Source of the DNA: an uncultured Streptococcus sp.
GTDB lineage: Bacteria; Bacillota; Bacilli; Lactobacillales; Streptococcaceae
NCBI GenBank assembly: GCA_934229725.1
Contig: CAKQDX010000007.1
Span: 37,728 to 101,727, forward strand
DNA: 64,000 nucleotides
Reading direction: 5' to 3'
Shown: one piece after another, positions 49,839 through 59,283 of the stretch
How positions within the stretch are numbered: the first letter of the stretch is position 1
Layout of the letters: each line of letters starts with the position of its first letter
Notes under the pieces: generated by a model
Database searches by the model: none
What the model was told of the DNA's origin: nothing
Seen by the model: only the letters and a program-made list of their open reading frames with translations
Made by a program: the position numbers and the translations under genes

Positions 49839-51047
49839 TTATTTCCCTTCTGCTTCAGCTTCAAAACGTTCTTTAACTTGCATAACGTCCTTGTCCCCAC
49901 GACCTGAAAGGCAGACAAGGAGACTTTGGTCTGGCGACATCTTAGCTGCCACTTTTTGCGCAAGAGCAATGGCATGGCTAGACTCAAGAGCTGGGATAAT
50001 ACCTTCTAAACGTGACAGAAGTTTGAAACCTTCAAGAGCTTCTTCATCTGTGATAGAGTCGTAAGTCGCACGTCCAATTTCGTTGAAATAACAGTGCTCA
50101 GGACCAACCCCTGGGTAGTCCAGACCAGCTGAGATAGAGAAGGCTTCCATGATTTGACCGTGAGCATCTTGTAGGACATCCATAAGCGCTCCATGAAGAA
50201 TACCTGGACGGCCTTTGGCAAAGGTTGCGGCGTGTTTATCGGTATCAAGCCCCAAACCAGAAGCCTCAGCACCATACATGGCTACTGACTCGTCATTGAC
50301 AAATGGGTAGAACATACCGATAGCATTTGAGCCACCACCGATACAAGCCATTACAGCATCAGGCAATTTACCGCCAGAAATCTCTGCATATTGGCGTTTG
50401 GCCTCACGACCAATGACAGATTGGAAGTCACGAACAATTTCTGGGAATGGTGCAGGACCAAGGGCAGATCCCATGATGTAGTGCGTATCCTCGATACCTG
50501 CAACCCAAGCACGAAGGGCTGCATTTACAGCATCCTTAAGCACGCGCGAACCATCTGTCACGCTAAATACCTTGGCACCAAGCAATTCCATACGGAAAAC
50601 GTTAAGTGCCTGACGTTTAACATCTTCCTCACCCATATAGATCGTACAGTCCATGTCGAAGAGGGCTGCGGCTGTCGCTGTTGCAACACCATGTTGACCT
50701 GCACCCGTTTCGGCGATGATTTTCTTCTTGCCCATACGTTTGGCAAGCAAAACTTGACCAAGGGCATTGTTAATCTTGTGAGCACCTGTGTGGTTAAGGT
50801 CCTCACGTTTAAGATAAATTTGTGCCCCACCGATATGGTCAGTCAAACGTTTAGCGTGGTAAAGAGGCGTCTCACGGCCCACATAGTTTTTGAGGAGGTC
50901 ATCCAATTCTGCTTGGAAGCTTGGATCTTCCTTGGCTTCACGATAGGCCTTGTCCAATTCAATAACGGCTGTCATCAGCGTTTCGGGAACGAACTGACCA
51001 CCGAATTTTCCGTAAAATCCTTTTGCATCAGGTTGTTGATATGTCAT
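49839..51047 (-). CDS. trpB: Tryptophan synthase beta chain
   Basis: 402 residues. The PLP lysine is in HTGAHKINNALGQ (about residue 91), the phosphate loop is GGGSNAIGMF, and ETGAGQHGVATA is also present. It condenses indole with serine to give tryptophan. It overlaps trpF by 4 bases. Confidence 0.97.
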   Translation of the reverse strand: MTYQQPDAKGFYGKFGGQFVPETLMTAVIELDKAYREAKEDPSFQAELDDLLKNYVGRETPLYHAKRLTDHIGGAQIYLKREDLNHTGAHKINNALGQVLLAKRMGKKKIIAETGAGQHGVATATAAALFDMDCTIYMGEEDVKRQALNVFRMELLGAKVFSVTDGSRVLKDAVNAALRAWVAGIEDTHYIMGSALGPAPFPEIVRDFQSVIGREAKRQYAEISGGKLPDAVMACIGGGSNAIGMFYPFVNDESVAMYGAEASGLGLDTDKHAATFAKGRPGILHGALMDVLQDAHGQIMEAFSISAGLDYPGVGPEHCYFNEIGRATYDSITDEEALEGFKLLSRLEGIIPALESSHAIALAQKVAAKMSPDQSLLVCLSGRGDKDVMQVKERFEAEAEGK

Positions 51048-51625
51048 GCTTTCACTCTTTCTATAAATGCTTTAATCTTGTCTAAATCTTTGTGACCATC
51101 TGTCTCGACACCCGAGGACACATCTAAGGCATAGGGATGGAAGGTTTCCTTGGCCTCTGCCACATTATCCACGGTCAAGCCACCAGCGATAAAGTAGTCC
51201 TGCTCAATCTGCTTGTCAGCCAAGAGTTGCCAGTCAAAGGTCTGACCACTACCAGCAATGGGAGCATCAAAAAGAAGATAATCCGCCTGGCTCTTGACTT
51301 GAGAATCACTATCCGAAATCTGAATAGCTCGAATCACTGGTACCGAAATCTTTGGAATCAGAGTTTCATCAAAAGTTCCATGAATCTGAACGATATCTAA
51401 GGGAACCTGACTAATCGCTTCTTCCAATTCCTCAAGACTTGGTGAAACAAAGACACCGACGATTTTTGTCTGGCCTGTCACCCCATTAGCCAGCTCGTGG
51501 GCTTGTTCAAGACTCACTTGACGCTTGCTCTTGGCAAAGACAAAGCCGATGTAGTCAGCTCCTGCTTCAACTGCAGTTGCTACTGCTTCTGGTGTCGACA
51601 GCCCACAAATTTTAACCTTTGTCAA
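51044..51625 (-). CDS. trpF: Phosphoribosylanthranilate isomerase
   Basis: 193 residues. The start is TTG at 51625, chosen because AAGGAG lies 7 bases upstream and the protein then begins with the family motif LTKVKICGLSTPEAV carrying the catalytic Cys; the longer open frame adds a non-homologous stretch. It overlaps trpC by 14 bases. LAGGLTVDNV-like phosphate binding reads FIAGGLTVDNVAE. Confidence 0.92.
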   Translation of the reverse strand: MTKVKICGLSTPEAVATAVEAGADYIGFVFAKSKRQVSLEQAHELANGVTGQTKIVGVFVSPSLEELEEAISQVPLDIVQIHGTFDETLIPKISVPVIRAIQISDSDSQVKSQADYLLFDAPIAGSGQTFDWQLLADKQIEQDYFIAGGLTVDNVAEAKETFHPYALDVSSGVETDGHKDLDKIKAFIERVKA

Positions 51626-52379
51626 TTTGCAACTCCTTGACCTTCTCAGCCACATTGTCAGCCGTCATAAGGGCAGTTCCTACCAGAATCCCATTAAAAT
51701 ATGGGGCAACTAAGGCAGCATCCTGACCTGTAAAAATAGCTGACTCAGAAATATAAACAGGTTTATCCTTGAAATGTGCTGACATTTCAAGACTGGTATT
51801 GATATCCGTCTCAAAAGTGACCAAATTACGGTTGTTAACGCCAATAATCTCAGCACCAATACGATGAGCCACTTCCAATTCTGGCAGATTATGCGTTTCA
51901 ACCAAGACTTCCAAGCCAAGGCTAGTCGCAAAATCATAGAGCTCCTTGAGACGAGCTTCTGGCAAGGCCGCTACAATCAAGAGAATGACTGTCGAACCCG
52001 CATTACGACTACGCACAATCTGTTTCTCATCAATAATAAAGTCCTTAGCCAAAGTTGGAATAGCTACCTGTGACGAAATTTCTTTCAAGTAGGAAATATC
52101 ACCTTTAAAGAAGACTTCGTCAGTCAAAACAGAAATCATAGCTGCCCCATTTTCCTCATAGGTTTTGGCTTGAGCCACAATATCCACATCTAGGTTAATA
52201 TCACCCATACTTGGACTAGCTTTTTTGACTTCAGAAATAATTTGCAGCTTGTTTTGATTTGACTTGAGAAAATCATAGAGGCGATAGGTCTGACGCAAAG
52301 GTTGCAAGTCTTCCATGACCAACTGAGCCACTTCTTTTTCTTTTTGTTCTAAGATTGTCGGAAGAAAGGTTTTACTCAT
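51612..52379 (-). CDS. trpC: Indole-3-glycerol phosphate synthase
   Basis: 255 residues, TIM barrel with IISEVKKASPSMG (catalytic Lys), LAKDFIIDEKQI and GVNNRNLVTFETD. It closes the indole ring. It overlaps trpD by 4 bases. Monofunctional, unlike the fused TrpC-F of enterics. Confidence 0.96.
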   Translation of the reverse strand: MSKTFLPTILEQKEKEVAQLVMEDLQPLRQTYRLYDFLKSNQNKLQIISEVKKASPSMGDINLDVDIVAQAKTYEENGAAMISVLTDEVFFKGDISYLKEISSQVAIPTLAKDFIIDEKQIVRSRNAGSTVILLIVAALPEARLKELYDFATSLGLEVLVETHNLPELEVAHRIGAEIIGVNNRNLVTFETDINTSLEMSAHFKDKPVYISESAIFTGQDAALVAPYFNGILVGTALMTADNVAEKVKELQIDKG

Positions 52380-53380
52380 ACTTGTACCTCTTGGAGTTGG
52401 CGAAGTTTAGCTAGGGCTGAGCCGTCCGCAATCAATTGACGAGCAAGCTCAACACCTTCTTTAATGGTCGCAACCTTACCATTGGCAAAGAAGCCAAGAC
52501 CTGCATTAAGCACTGTTGTTTCAAGATAAGGACTGGCTTCATTTTTCAAAACACTAAGGAGAATCTCTGCATTTTCCTTGGCATCGCCACCTGTGATATC
52601 AGACAATTCAACCTTTTCCATACCCAAATCTTCATAAGTGAAAGTGTGCTGGCTGATGTGACCATCTTCCAAAAGGGTGTAGGTGTTAGTGCCATAAAGA
52701 GCAGCTTCGTCCATATTGTCAGGACCTGTGATAATAACCGCACGTTTACGTCCCAACTGTTGGATCGCATTAGCAACAATTTCTTGCAATTCCACACGAT
52801 AAAGCCCCATGAGTTGTGTCTCAAGGTCAAGCGGATTAGCCAGTGGTCCGACCAAGTTCATAATCGTTGGAATCCCAAGAGCTTGGCGAGCTGGACCGAT
52901 AAATCGCATAGCAGGATGCATGGTTTGGGCAAAGATAAAGGCCAAACCAACCTCGTCAAGTGCTTTAGATAGAGTTTCTGGTGATGCCGCAACGTTGATT
53001 CCAAGGGCTTCAAGCACGTCTGCCGAACCAGATTTAGATGAAATCGAACGGTTCCCAGCCTTGGCCATACGAATACCACCTGCTGCTAGGACAAAGCAAA
53101 CAGTTGTCGAAATGTTGAAGCTATAAGACTGGTCCCCACCAGTCCCACAGTTACACATAGCATCTGTGAAGGTCTCAGGCAATACCGTCGCATGTGATTT
53201 GAGGGCACGCACGATACCTGTAATTTCATCTGCTGTTTCTCCCTTAGTTTTGAGCCCCATAAGGAAGGCAGCGATTTGGCTTTCTGAGACTTCATTTTTG
53301 AGAATGCGGTCAAAGACTGCTTGGACTTGGTCTTGAGACAAGTCTTGACGGTTTGAGATTTGTAGGAATATTTCTTTCAT
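52376..53380 (-). CDS. trpD: Anthranilate phosphoribosyltransferase
   Basis: 334 residues. Signature CGTGGDQSYSFNISTT (PRPP loop), AKAGNRSISSKSGSADVLEALG and the family VGPLANP. It couples anthranilate to PRPP. A 91-base gap separates it from trpG, unlike the otherwise overlapping genes. Confidence 0.96.
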   Translation of the reverse strand: MKEIFLQISNRQDLSQDQVQAVFDRILKNEVSESQIAAFLMGLKTKGETADEITGIVRALKSHATVLPETFTDAMCNCGTGGDQSYSFNISTTVCFVLAAGGIRMAKAGNRSISSKSGSADVLEALGINVAASPETLSKALDEVGLAFIFAQTMHPAMRFIGPARQALGIPTIMNLVGPLANPLDLETQLMGLYRVELQEIVANAIQQLGRKRAVIITGPDNMDEAALYGTNTYTLLEDGHISQHTFTYEDLGMEKVELSDITGGDAKENAEILLSVLKNEASPYLETTVLNAGLGFFANGKVATIKEGVELARQLIADGSALAKLRQLQEVQV

Positions 53381-53471
53381 ATCTGTTTTCCTTTTAAAAA
53401 CGGTTCAATGTTTTTCCGATGCACGAGGAAAGGTTTTGAGTGTAGATTAATCTAGTCCAAAGACTGTCCAA

Positions 53472-54038
53472 CTAGCCTGCAACGATTTTTACAAAATTTT
53501 CAACCATCTTGAGCCCATCTGGACTTCCGATGCTTTCTGGGTGATATTGCAAACCATAAATTGGTAGCTCCTTATGCTGGATGGCCATGATTTCTTGGTC
53601 ATCCGTTGTGATAGCTGTCACATCGAAGCCCTCTGGCATTTGGTCAACAACGATGGAATGATAACGCATGATTGGGACATCATTGTCAATATCCTTGAAA
53701 ATTGGCGATGGCGTTTCAAAAGTAATATTGCTTTGTTTGCCATGCATGACATTCTTAGCCAAGCCAAGTTTACCACCAAAAGTTTCCGCAATAGCCTGGT
53801 GCCCCAAGCAAATCCCCATCATCGGTTTTTTACCAGCGAAATCCTTGATTAAGGCTTCCATTTTACCCGCATCAGCTGGCCAACCTGGACCTGGTGAAAA
53901 GACTAGCCCGTCAGCATTTTCTGCCTCTTCATAGAGCTTGTCATCATCGTTACGCAAGACCTTTACCTCTGTAAATGTCCCTAGGTATTGTGCCAAATTA
54001 TAGGTAAAAGAATCATAGTTATCAACTAATAAAATCAT
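53472..54038 (-). CDS. trpG: Anthranilate synthase component II (glutamine amidotransferase)
   Basis: 188 residues, class I amidotransferase: PGPGWP, nucleophile Cys in MMGICLGHQAIAE (about residue 79) and QYHPESIGS with the catalytic His/Glu. It supplies ammonia to TrpE; it may also serve p-aminobenzoate synthesis. It overlaps trpE by 4 bases. Confidence 0.95.
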   Translation of the reverse strand: MILLVDNYDSFTYNLAQYLGTFTEVKVLRNDDDKLYEEAENADGLVFSPGPGWPADAGKMEALIKDFAGKKPMMGICLGHQAIAETFGGKLGLAKNVMHGKQSNITFETPSPIFKDIDNDVPIMRYHSIVVDQMPEGFDVTAITTDDQEIMAIQHKELPIYGLQYHPESIGSPDGLKMVENFVKIVAG

Positions 54039-55390
54039 TGGGCATCTCCTATTCTTGTCATAGCTTTCGCCTTGTTAATCGTTTCGTAAAATTCATTTTC
54101 AGGAATACTGTCGTAAACAACACCTGCACCTGCCTGAACATAGGCTTTTTGATTTTTGAGAATCATAGTACGGATAGCAATGGCAAAGTCCATATCTCCT
54201 GTCGCAGACAGATAACCAATAGCTCCCGCATAAATACCACGTTTTTCCTGCTCCAGCTCATAGATACGACGCATGGCACGAATCTTAGGTGCTCCTGACA
54301 CGGTTCCAGCTGGTAGGGTTGATTTAAGAGCATCAAGGGCCGTCAATTCCGGCAAGAGTTGCCCCTTAACCACACTAGTAAGGTGCATGACATAGCGGAA
54401 ATATTCAACCTCCATATACTTGGTCACCTTAACCGTACCATTTTTAGCAATCTTACCAATATCATTACGCCCCAAGTCAACCAACATACGGTGTTCCGCA
54501 GTTTCTTTGATGTCATGTGAGAGTTCATCCGCCAAGGCAGCATCCTCAGCCTCATTGGTACCACGAGGACGTGTTCCAGCAATCGGATTGGTGACCACCT
54601 CTCCATTTTTCACTGAAACCAAGCTCTCTGGGCTGGCACCAATCACCTGATAATCTCCAAAATCATAGAAATAAAGGTAGTTTGATGGATTAGTCACGCG
54701 CAAGTTACGGTAGTAATCCAAAGGATCTCCCTCAAAGTCAGCTGAAAAGCGTTGACTAAGCACACATTGGAACATATCTCCCTCACGAATAAGTTTCTTG
54801 GCCTTAGCCACCATGTCCATGAAGACTTCTTTTTCGATATGATTTGAAAATTGCAAAGCTTGCAAGGCTTGAGGTGTAAACTCGTTTGGCGCCTGAGTCT
54901 GTAGGCTCGTTACCACCTGCCCAAGAGCTTGACGCACCGCATCGTTATCACGACCTGAGTAGATATTATCCTCAACCACATAAACCTTTTCCTTCTTGTG
55001 GTCAAAAATCAAATAAGACTCATAGATGAAGAAATGCATATCAGGTGTTCCAATCGTATCTTCGGGAATCTCACCGATATTTTCATAGAGACCAATCATG
55101 TCATAGCCTACAAACCCGATAGCACCACCTGCGAAAGGTAGGTCAGACTTTATGCCTTTGACGGTTACTTGGTCCAAGTATTCGAAAGGATCCTGATTAA
55201 TTGCCTTACCATTTTCATAAAGAACACCATCCTTGAAGGTTACTTCAAAGACCGGATTATAGGCAACAATTGAAAAACGTGCATTTTCCTTCTCACGAGG
55301 AATGGATTCAAGGATAACCTTGTGTTCCCCTTGAACACGCATATAAGCCAAGATTGGTGTTAAGGTATCGGCTGGTAAAATTTTTCTCAT
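54035..55390 (-). CDS. trpE: Anthranilate synthase component I
   Basis: 451 residues from the ATG at 55390. The N-terminal regulatory region contains VILESIPREKENARFS, equivalent to the LLES feedback site for tryptophan. The chorismate-binding domain has VTNPIAGTRPRGTNEAED, DLGRNDIGK and AGTVSGAPKIRA. It makes anthranilate from chorismate and ammonia. It lies 87 bases after the chorismate mutase gene in the T-box transcript. Confidence 0.96.
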   Translation of the reverse strand: MRKILPADTLTPILAYMRVQGEHKVILESIPREKENARFSIVAYNPVFEVTFKDGVLYENGKAINQDPFEYLDQVTVKGIKSDLPFAGGAIGFVGYDMIGLYENIGEIPEDTIGTPDMHFFIYESYLIFDHKKEKVYVVEDNIYSGRDNDAVRQALGQVVTSLQTQAPNEFTPQALQALQFSNHIEKEVFMDMVAKAKKLIREGDMFQCVLSQRFSADFEGDPLDYYRNLRVTNPSNYLYFYDFGDYQVIGASPESLVSVKNGEVVTNPIAGTRPRGTNEAEDAALADELSHDIKETAEHRMLVDLGRNDIGKIAKNGTVKVTKYMEVEYFRYVMHLTSVVKGQLLPELTALDALKSTLPAGTVSGAPKIRAMRRIYELEQEKRGIYAGAIGYLSATGDMDFAIAIRTMILKNQKAYVQAGAGVVYDSIPENEFYETINKAKAMTRIGDAQ

Positions 55391-55477
55391 AGTATTTCCT
55401 TTCAAACTGGTTTATCAAGAATAGTAAGTCGGATACAAGACCCTGTTACTGGTTCAATTGGTCTAAAATCAAATCAT

Positions 55478-55759
55478 TTATTGTTCTTTATTCACATTTT
55501 CTTCCAAAGCAATAAAGGCTTGAATCATGCTTCGCCAAACACTCTCAGCCACATCTGGTGATAAGCCAAGCTCTAGTGCCTCCTTACGACGGTTAGCTAT
55601 GACTTGAGCAACACGATCACTAGCCTGGACAGCAACCTTGTCTCCTTTTGGCTTCAGCCGCCCCGCCATTTCCACAAGTATTTGACGTTGGGCCAGTAGT
55701 CGAATTAACTGACTATCAATATGATCAATATCACTTCGAATATCGCTTAATGCATCCAT
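55478..55759 (-). CDS. Chorismate mutase, AroQ type
   Basis: 93 residues from the ATG at 55759. A small all-helical protein, DIRSDIDHIDSQLIRLLAQRQILVEMAGRLK, with the conserved Arg/Lys pattern of monofunctional AroQ enzymes. It converts chorismate to prephenate, the branch towards Phe and Tyr. Its position between the Trp T-box and trpE is unusual, because the two enzymes compete for chorismate; tryptophan starvation would raise both. Confidence 0.85.
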   Translation of the reverse strand: MDALSDIRSDIDHIDSQLIRLLAQRQILVEMAGRLKPKGDKVAVQASDRVAQVIANRRKEALELGLSPDVAESVWRSMIQAFIALEENVNKEQ

Positions 55760-55839
55760 AATACCCAACCTTTCATTGAATAAAGATCATAACACTTTTT
55801 TAACATGAGTAAGGCCAATCTCAAGGGATAACCATAAAC

Positions 55840-56100
55840 AAAAAAACCTCACAGAGAAAAACTCTGTGAGGGCATTAAATCTAGTTTAACACGGTACCAC
55901 CTCAGTTAATAGTCTCCAAAAAAACGACCATCATCTCTATCTCCTCTAACAAGGAGCCGCACGGTAAGGGGTGCCAACCGAGAAGAATATGTATTACCTT
56001 CTCCTTATTATCCAATCAGCCCAATGTTCACTCATCTCGATTACCTACTCACAATCACCGCAGGCTCCCTGAAAATCTAAGATCAGTTACTTTCTGATAT
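55840..56100 (-). ncRNA. T-box leader, tryptophan specifier
   Basis: Minus strand. Stem I is closed by GGAGCC/GGCTCC. A TGG triplet at 55974-55976, in the 3' side of an internal loop opposite GTGAGTAGG, fits a Trp specifier codon. The T-box bulge core GGTGGTACCGTG (55890-55901) is followed by terminator CCTCACAGAG/CTCTGTGAGG and a T run (55840-55871). Binding of uncharged tRNA-Trp should favour the antiterminator and transcription of the downstream genes. Confidence 0.9.
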
Positions 56101-56107
56101 ACTAACT

Positions 56108-56135
56108 ATTTTACTCCTTTTTAGGGATATGTCAA
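56108..56135 (-). promoter_or_regulatory. Promoter of the T-box/trp transcript
   Basis: Minus strand TTGACA, 16-base spacer, TAAAAT. Confidence 0.75.
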
Positions 56136-56259
56136 GAATTTTCTGTTAATTTTGACAATTGCTACTCTAGGTCAATTCGCTAGGTCAAACTGGCATTTTA
56201 AGATTAACCAGTACTCTTATTGGCCTTTCAAGTCCCACAACTCCTAACTCTGCAGCATC

Positions 56260-56291
56260 AAAAAACTCAAGCCTGTTACCAAGCTCGAGTT
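56260..56291 (-). terminator. Terminator of the P-type ATPase gene
   Basis: Minus strand AACTCGAGC...GGCTTGAGTT plus six T. Confidence 0.75.
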
Positions 56292-56296
56292 CTGTT

Positions 56297-58636
56297 TTAT
56301 GCTTTTTGGAAGGCGCCTTGCTTATAGCTAATCCAGAAGAAAAGTGGTGTACAGATAGCCATTGCCACCAAGTAAACCGGCAAGGTAATCGCATTAAGCG
56401 TTGTAATTTCAATCACATCTCTGAGATAGTAAGAACTAATCAAGAAACCAAAGACTGAGTAAATAATCAAGGCCACACGCCCCTTATTCAAGGGGATACA
56501 AGCACGAATAACAGCAAGAACACCCGTTGATCCCATCATATAATACGACAGCGTCAGCATGTCCGTATTGCTCATGCCAAGATAAACCTGAGACAGATGG
56601 AATATGAGAACACTGATAACCAGCATCAAGGCATTAGGAATAGACAACTGGAGCGACCGTCTAAGGAAATGTTTCTCAACAGGTCGAATATTACGCTCGA
56701 AGGTCAAAACAAATGGTGGAAGACCCTCGATAAATTGACCGGCCAAAGTCATCTGAACCTGGATGAATGGGAAGACCAAGAGGTACTCTGCCTTTCCAAA
56801 AACAATACTGGCAATACAGATAAGCCCCAAAAGGAAGGAATAGACCGTTTTAATGAGGAAAATCGGTGCAATATGGGCAATATTATTCACCACACGACGT
56901 CCTTCAAATAGAATTTCAGGAATATCCTTAAATTCAGAATCCATAAGGACCAAGTTGGCAATCTGACGGGTTGCAGGATCTCCCTCTGCCATCACAATCG
57001 AGCAATCCGCTTCACGCAAAGCCAAGATGTCATTGACACCATCACCGGTCATAGCTGTGGTATGTCCATTAGCATTGAGCGTTTGGATTAACAACTTCTT
57101 CTGATGCGGAGATACCCGTCCAAAGATTGCTGTCTCCTCAGCCAAGGCCTCCAACTCTTCGTCGGTCACCTTAGAACAGTCAATATAACTTTGATAATCA
57201 ACAAAGCCAGCCAGATGGGCAATATGAGAAACCGTTACAGGATTGTCTCCAGAGATAATCTTAAGGGTAACATCTTGCGAACGCAAGTATTCTAATGTAT
57301 CAGCTGCATCCTCACGGATAGGATCTGCAATTTCAAGCAAGGTCAAGGCTTCCACATCAGGAGGTAAGACCATGGTCTCTGTATCAATACCCGATTGACT
57401 CAAGGCTAAAATCAAGACACGAGAACCACGTGCCTGCGCCTGTTCTACTGCTTGAGGGTTTTCCTTTAGTAGCATCTCAGGTGCACCCAAAAAGAGAGTT
57501 CCAACCCCTTCAATAACCATAGCACCCCATTTACGATCACTTGAAAATGGAATAATATCGCCAACCTGATAGTTATTTTCCAGACCTTCATAGGCATTAC
57601 GAATAGCCTGGGCTGTTGAGTTGTTATCCTTGCTATGCTGCATGTAAGCCGCCAGCAAACCTTCCAACTCCTCCTTTGTGAAACGCTTAGACAAGAGCTC
57701 TAGACCTTTAACGGTCATCTTACCTTGCGTAATCGTCCCTGTCTTATCCAGGCAAAGCACATCCACACGCGCTAGAGTCTCAACAGAGTACATCTCCTGC
57801 ACCAAGACATGCTTCATCCCAAGCTTAATGACAGCCGTCAAAAGAGAGGTAATGGTCAAAAGAGCAATCCCCTTAGGCAACATGCCTAAAAGCGCTGTCG
57901 AACTCGTAACGACCGACTCTTGAAGTGAGAGCTGCTTAATCATGTAAGCCTCGAAAAAGAGGGCCAGACCAAATGGTATCACAATCTTTCCTGTGAACTT
58001 GGCAATCTTATCCATGTTATAGAGGATACGAGACACGATTGGCTTGTGCGTTTTGGCCTCTAGCATAAGCTTATTGGCGTAATTGTCCTCGGCTACATGA
58101 ATGACTCTGGCATAGACCTGACCACTCACAAGATAAGAACCCGAGAGCAGCTCCTTCCCATCTTTTTTGAGAATGAGATCACTCTCACCAGTCAACATAG
58201 CCTCGTTTAGCTCAGCCATTCCATCAACAACCTTGGCATCACTGGGCACCTGTTCTCCCGCAGATAGAAGCATGAGGTCATCTAAGACAATATCTTGAGG
58301 ATCAATAGCAGAAACTTCACCATCACGAACCACACGAATTTGATCTTTATTCATGAGATTAAGCTTATCAATCATGCGACGGGCACGCAATTCCGTCATC
58401 ATCCCCGTAAAAGCATTAAGCACGATAATCCCGAAGAAAAAGAGATTGGACCAGGCCTGCACAGCAATCAAGGCCACAAAAATCGCAAAATTGAGCATAT
58501 TAAAGGAGTTAAAGACATTACGCCTAAAAATCTCCCAATTACTGGAGCCAGTTTTTGCTTTAAAATGATTTGTTTTTCCGGCATCTATCCGCCACTTGAC
58601 CTCCATCTGAGTCAAGCCTTGTAACTGTCTGTTCAT
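56297..58636 (-). CDS. Cation-transporting P-type ATPase (CtpE-like)
   Basis: 779 residues from the ATG at 58636. Landmarks are MLTGESDLI (actuator), the phosphorylated Asp in LCLDKTGTITQGKM, GDNPVTVSHIA, and AMTGDGVNDILALREADC (hinge). The PxGL-type segment is GMLPKGIALLTITS, like the CtpE group implicated in calcium export in mycobacteria; ion specificity here is inferred. No N-terminal metal-binding domain is present. The ATG lacks a ribosome binding site, and TGC-TACTAT ends 7 bases before it, so the mRNA is probably leaderless. Confidence 0.88.
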   Translation of the reverse strand: MNRQLQGLTQMEVKWRIDAGKTNHFKAKTGSSNWEIFRRNVFNSFNMLNFAIFVALIAVQAWSNLFFFGIIVLNAFTGMMTELRARRMIDKLNLMNKDQIRVVRDGEVSAIDPQDIVLDDLMLLSAGEQVPSDAKVVDGMAELNEAMLTGESDLILKKDGKELLSGSYLVSGQVYARVIHVAEDNYANKLMLEAKTHKPIVSRILYNMDKIAKFTGKIVIPFGLALFFEAYMIKQLSLQESVVTSSTALLGMLPKGIALLTITSLLTAVIKLGMKHVLVQEMYSVETLARVDVLCLDKTGTITQGKMTVKGLELLSKRFTKEELEGLLAAYMQHSKDNNSTAQAIRNAYEGLENNYQVGDIIPFSSDRKWGAMVIEGVGTLFLGAPEMLLKENPQAVEQAQARGSRVLILALSQSGIDTETMVLPPDVEALTLLEIADPIREDAADTLEYLRSQDVTLKIISGDNPVTVSHIAHLAGFVDYQSYIDCSKVTDEELEALAEETAIFGRVSPHQKKLLIQTLNANGHTTAMTGDGVNDILALREADCSIVMAEGDPATRQIANLVLMDSEFKDIPEILFEGRRVVNNIAHIAPIFLIKTVYSFLLGLICIASIVFGKAEYLLVFPFIQVQMTLAGQFIEGLPPFVLTFERNIRPVEKHFLRRSLQLSIPNALMLVISVLIFHLSQVYLGMSNTDMLTLSYYMMGSTGVLAVIRACIPLNKGRVALIIYSVFGFLISSYYLRDVIEITTLNAITLPVYLVAMAICTPLFFWISYKQGAFQKA

Positions 58637-58643
58637 AACTTTC

Positions 58644-58652
58644 ATAGTAGCA
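58644..58652 (-). promoter_or_regulatory. Extended -10 of the P-type ATPase gene, 7 nt from the ATG
   Basis: Minus strand TGC-TACTAT-GAAAGTT-ATG. Confidence 0.5.
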
Positions 58653-58779
58653 TAAAAACGAGGTGTTTTCAAAAGTTAGCCGTCATAAATCCCAAGGAAA
58701 TAGGCCTATTAAACCGCATACTTTTCCACTTTGTCATTCAGGCCAATAAACCCAAAAGTATTCTGTAGGATTAGCGTTT

Positions 58780-59283
58780 CTAATTAAACCTACTTTGATA
58801 AATTAAATTAAACAACCACTGAAGATTGATGAAGGGTTTTGGTTGAGCATCAATCACAGGTTGAACAGTTTCTCTAATTTCTTTTTGGACTTTTCGTTGA
58901 TTATATTTAATAGTATGATAACGTTTGTCAAAAGCATGTTGGACAGAAAAATTACGATTAAAAATATAACTTTCACCTGAGTCCGGGTAAAAGACTAGAG
59001 TACCATCTGAAAAACCTAATACAGACGATTCTGTTCCTTTTTCTCTAGTTATAGCGTACGTCCCGTCCTCATCATAGCTAATATCATCTATTTCCGGTGT
59101 ATAAATCCAGCCATTATTCTCCATCAGCATAACAATATCCGGTTCTGTTCCCTCTTTATGAGGAATATGCTGAGCATAATAAACAGAGTTAAATTTTAAA
59201 TTACAATAAGTATAGAGACTCGTACACAAGACTGAAAGTAGCCCCACAAAAAGCCCTATAATAATTCTTTTTTGCATTGTCAT
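58780..59283 (-). CDS. Small membrane-anchored partner protein, copy B
   Basis: 167 residues, paralogue of the gene at 24360. The N-terminal membrane segment and middle are diverged, the block NLKFNSVYYAQHIPHKEGT is kept, and the last 60 residues are identical except one. At the DNA level the last 180 bases match copy A almost perfectly, and identity ends at the stop codon. Its upstream partner survives only as a remnant, so this gene is an orphan and may lack a promoter. Confidence 0.7.
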   Translation of the reverse strand: MTMQKRIIIGLFVGLLSVLCTSLYTYCNLKFNSVYYAQHIPHKEGTEPDIVMLMENNGWIYTPEIDDISYDEDGTYAITREKGTESSVLGFSDGTLVFYPDSGESYIFNRNFSVQHAFDKRYHTIKYNQRKVQKEIRETVQPVIDAQPKPFINLQWLFNLIYQSRFN

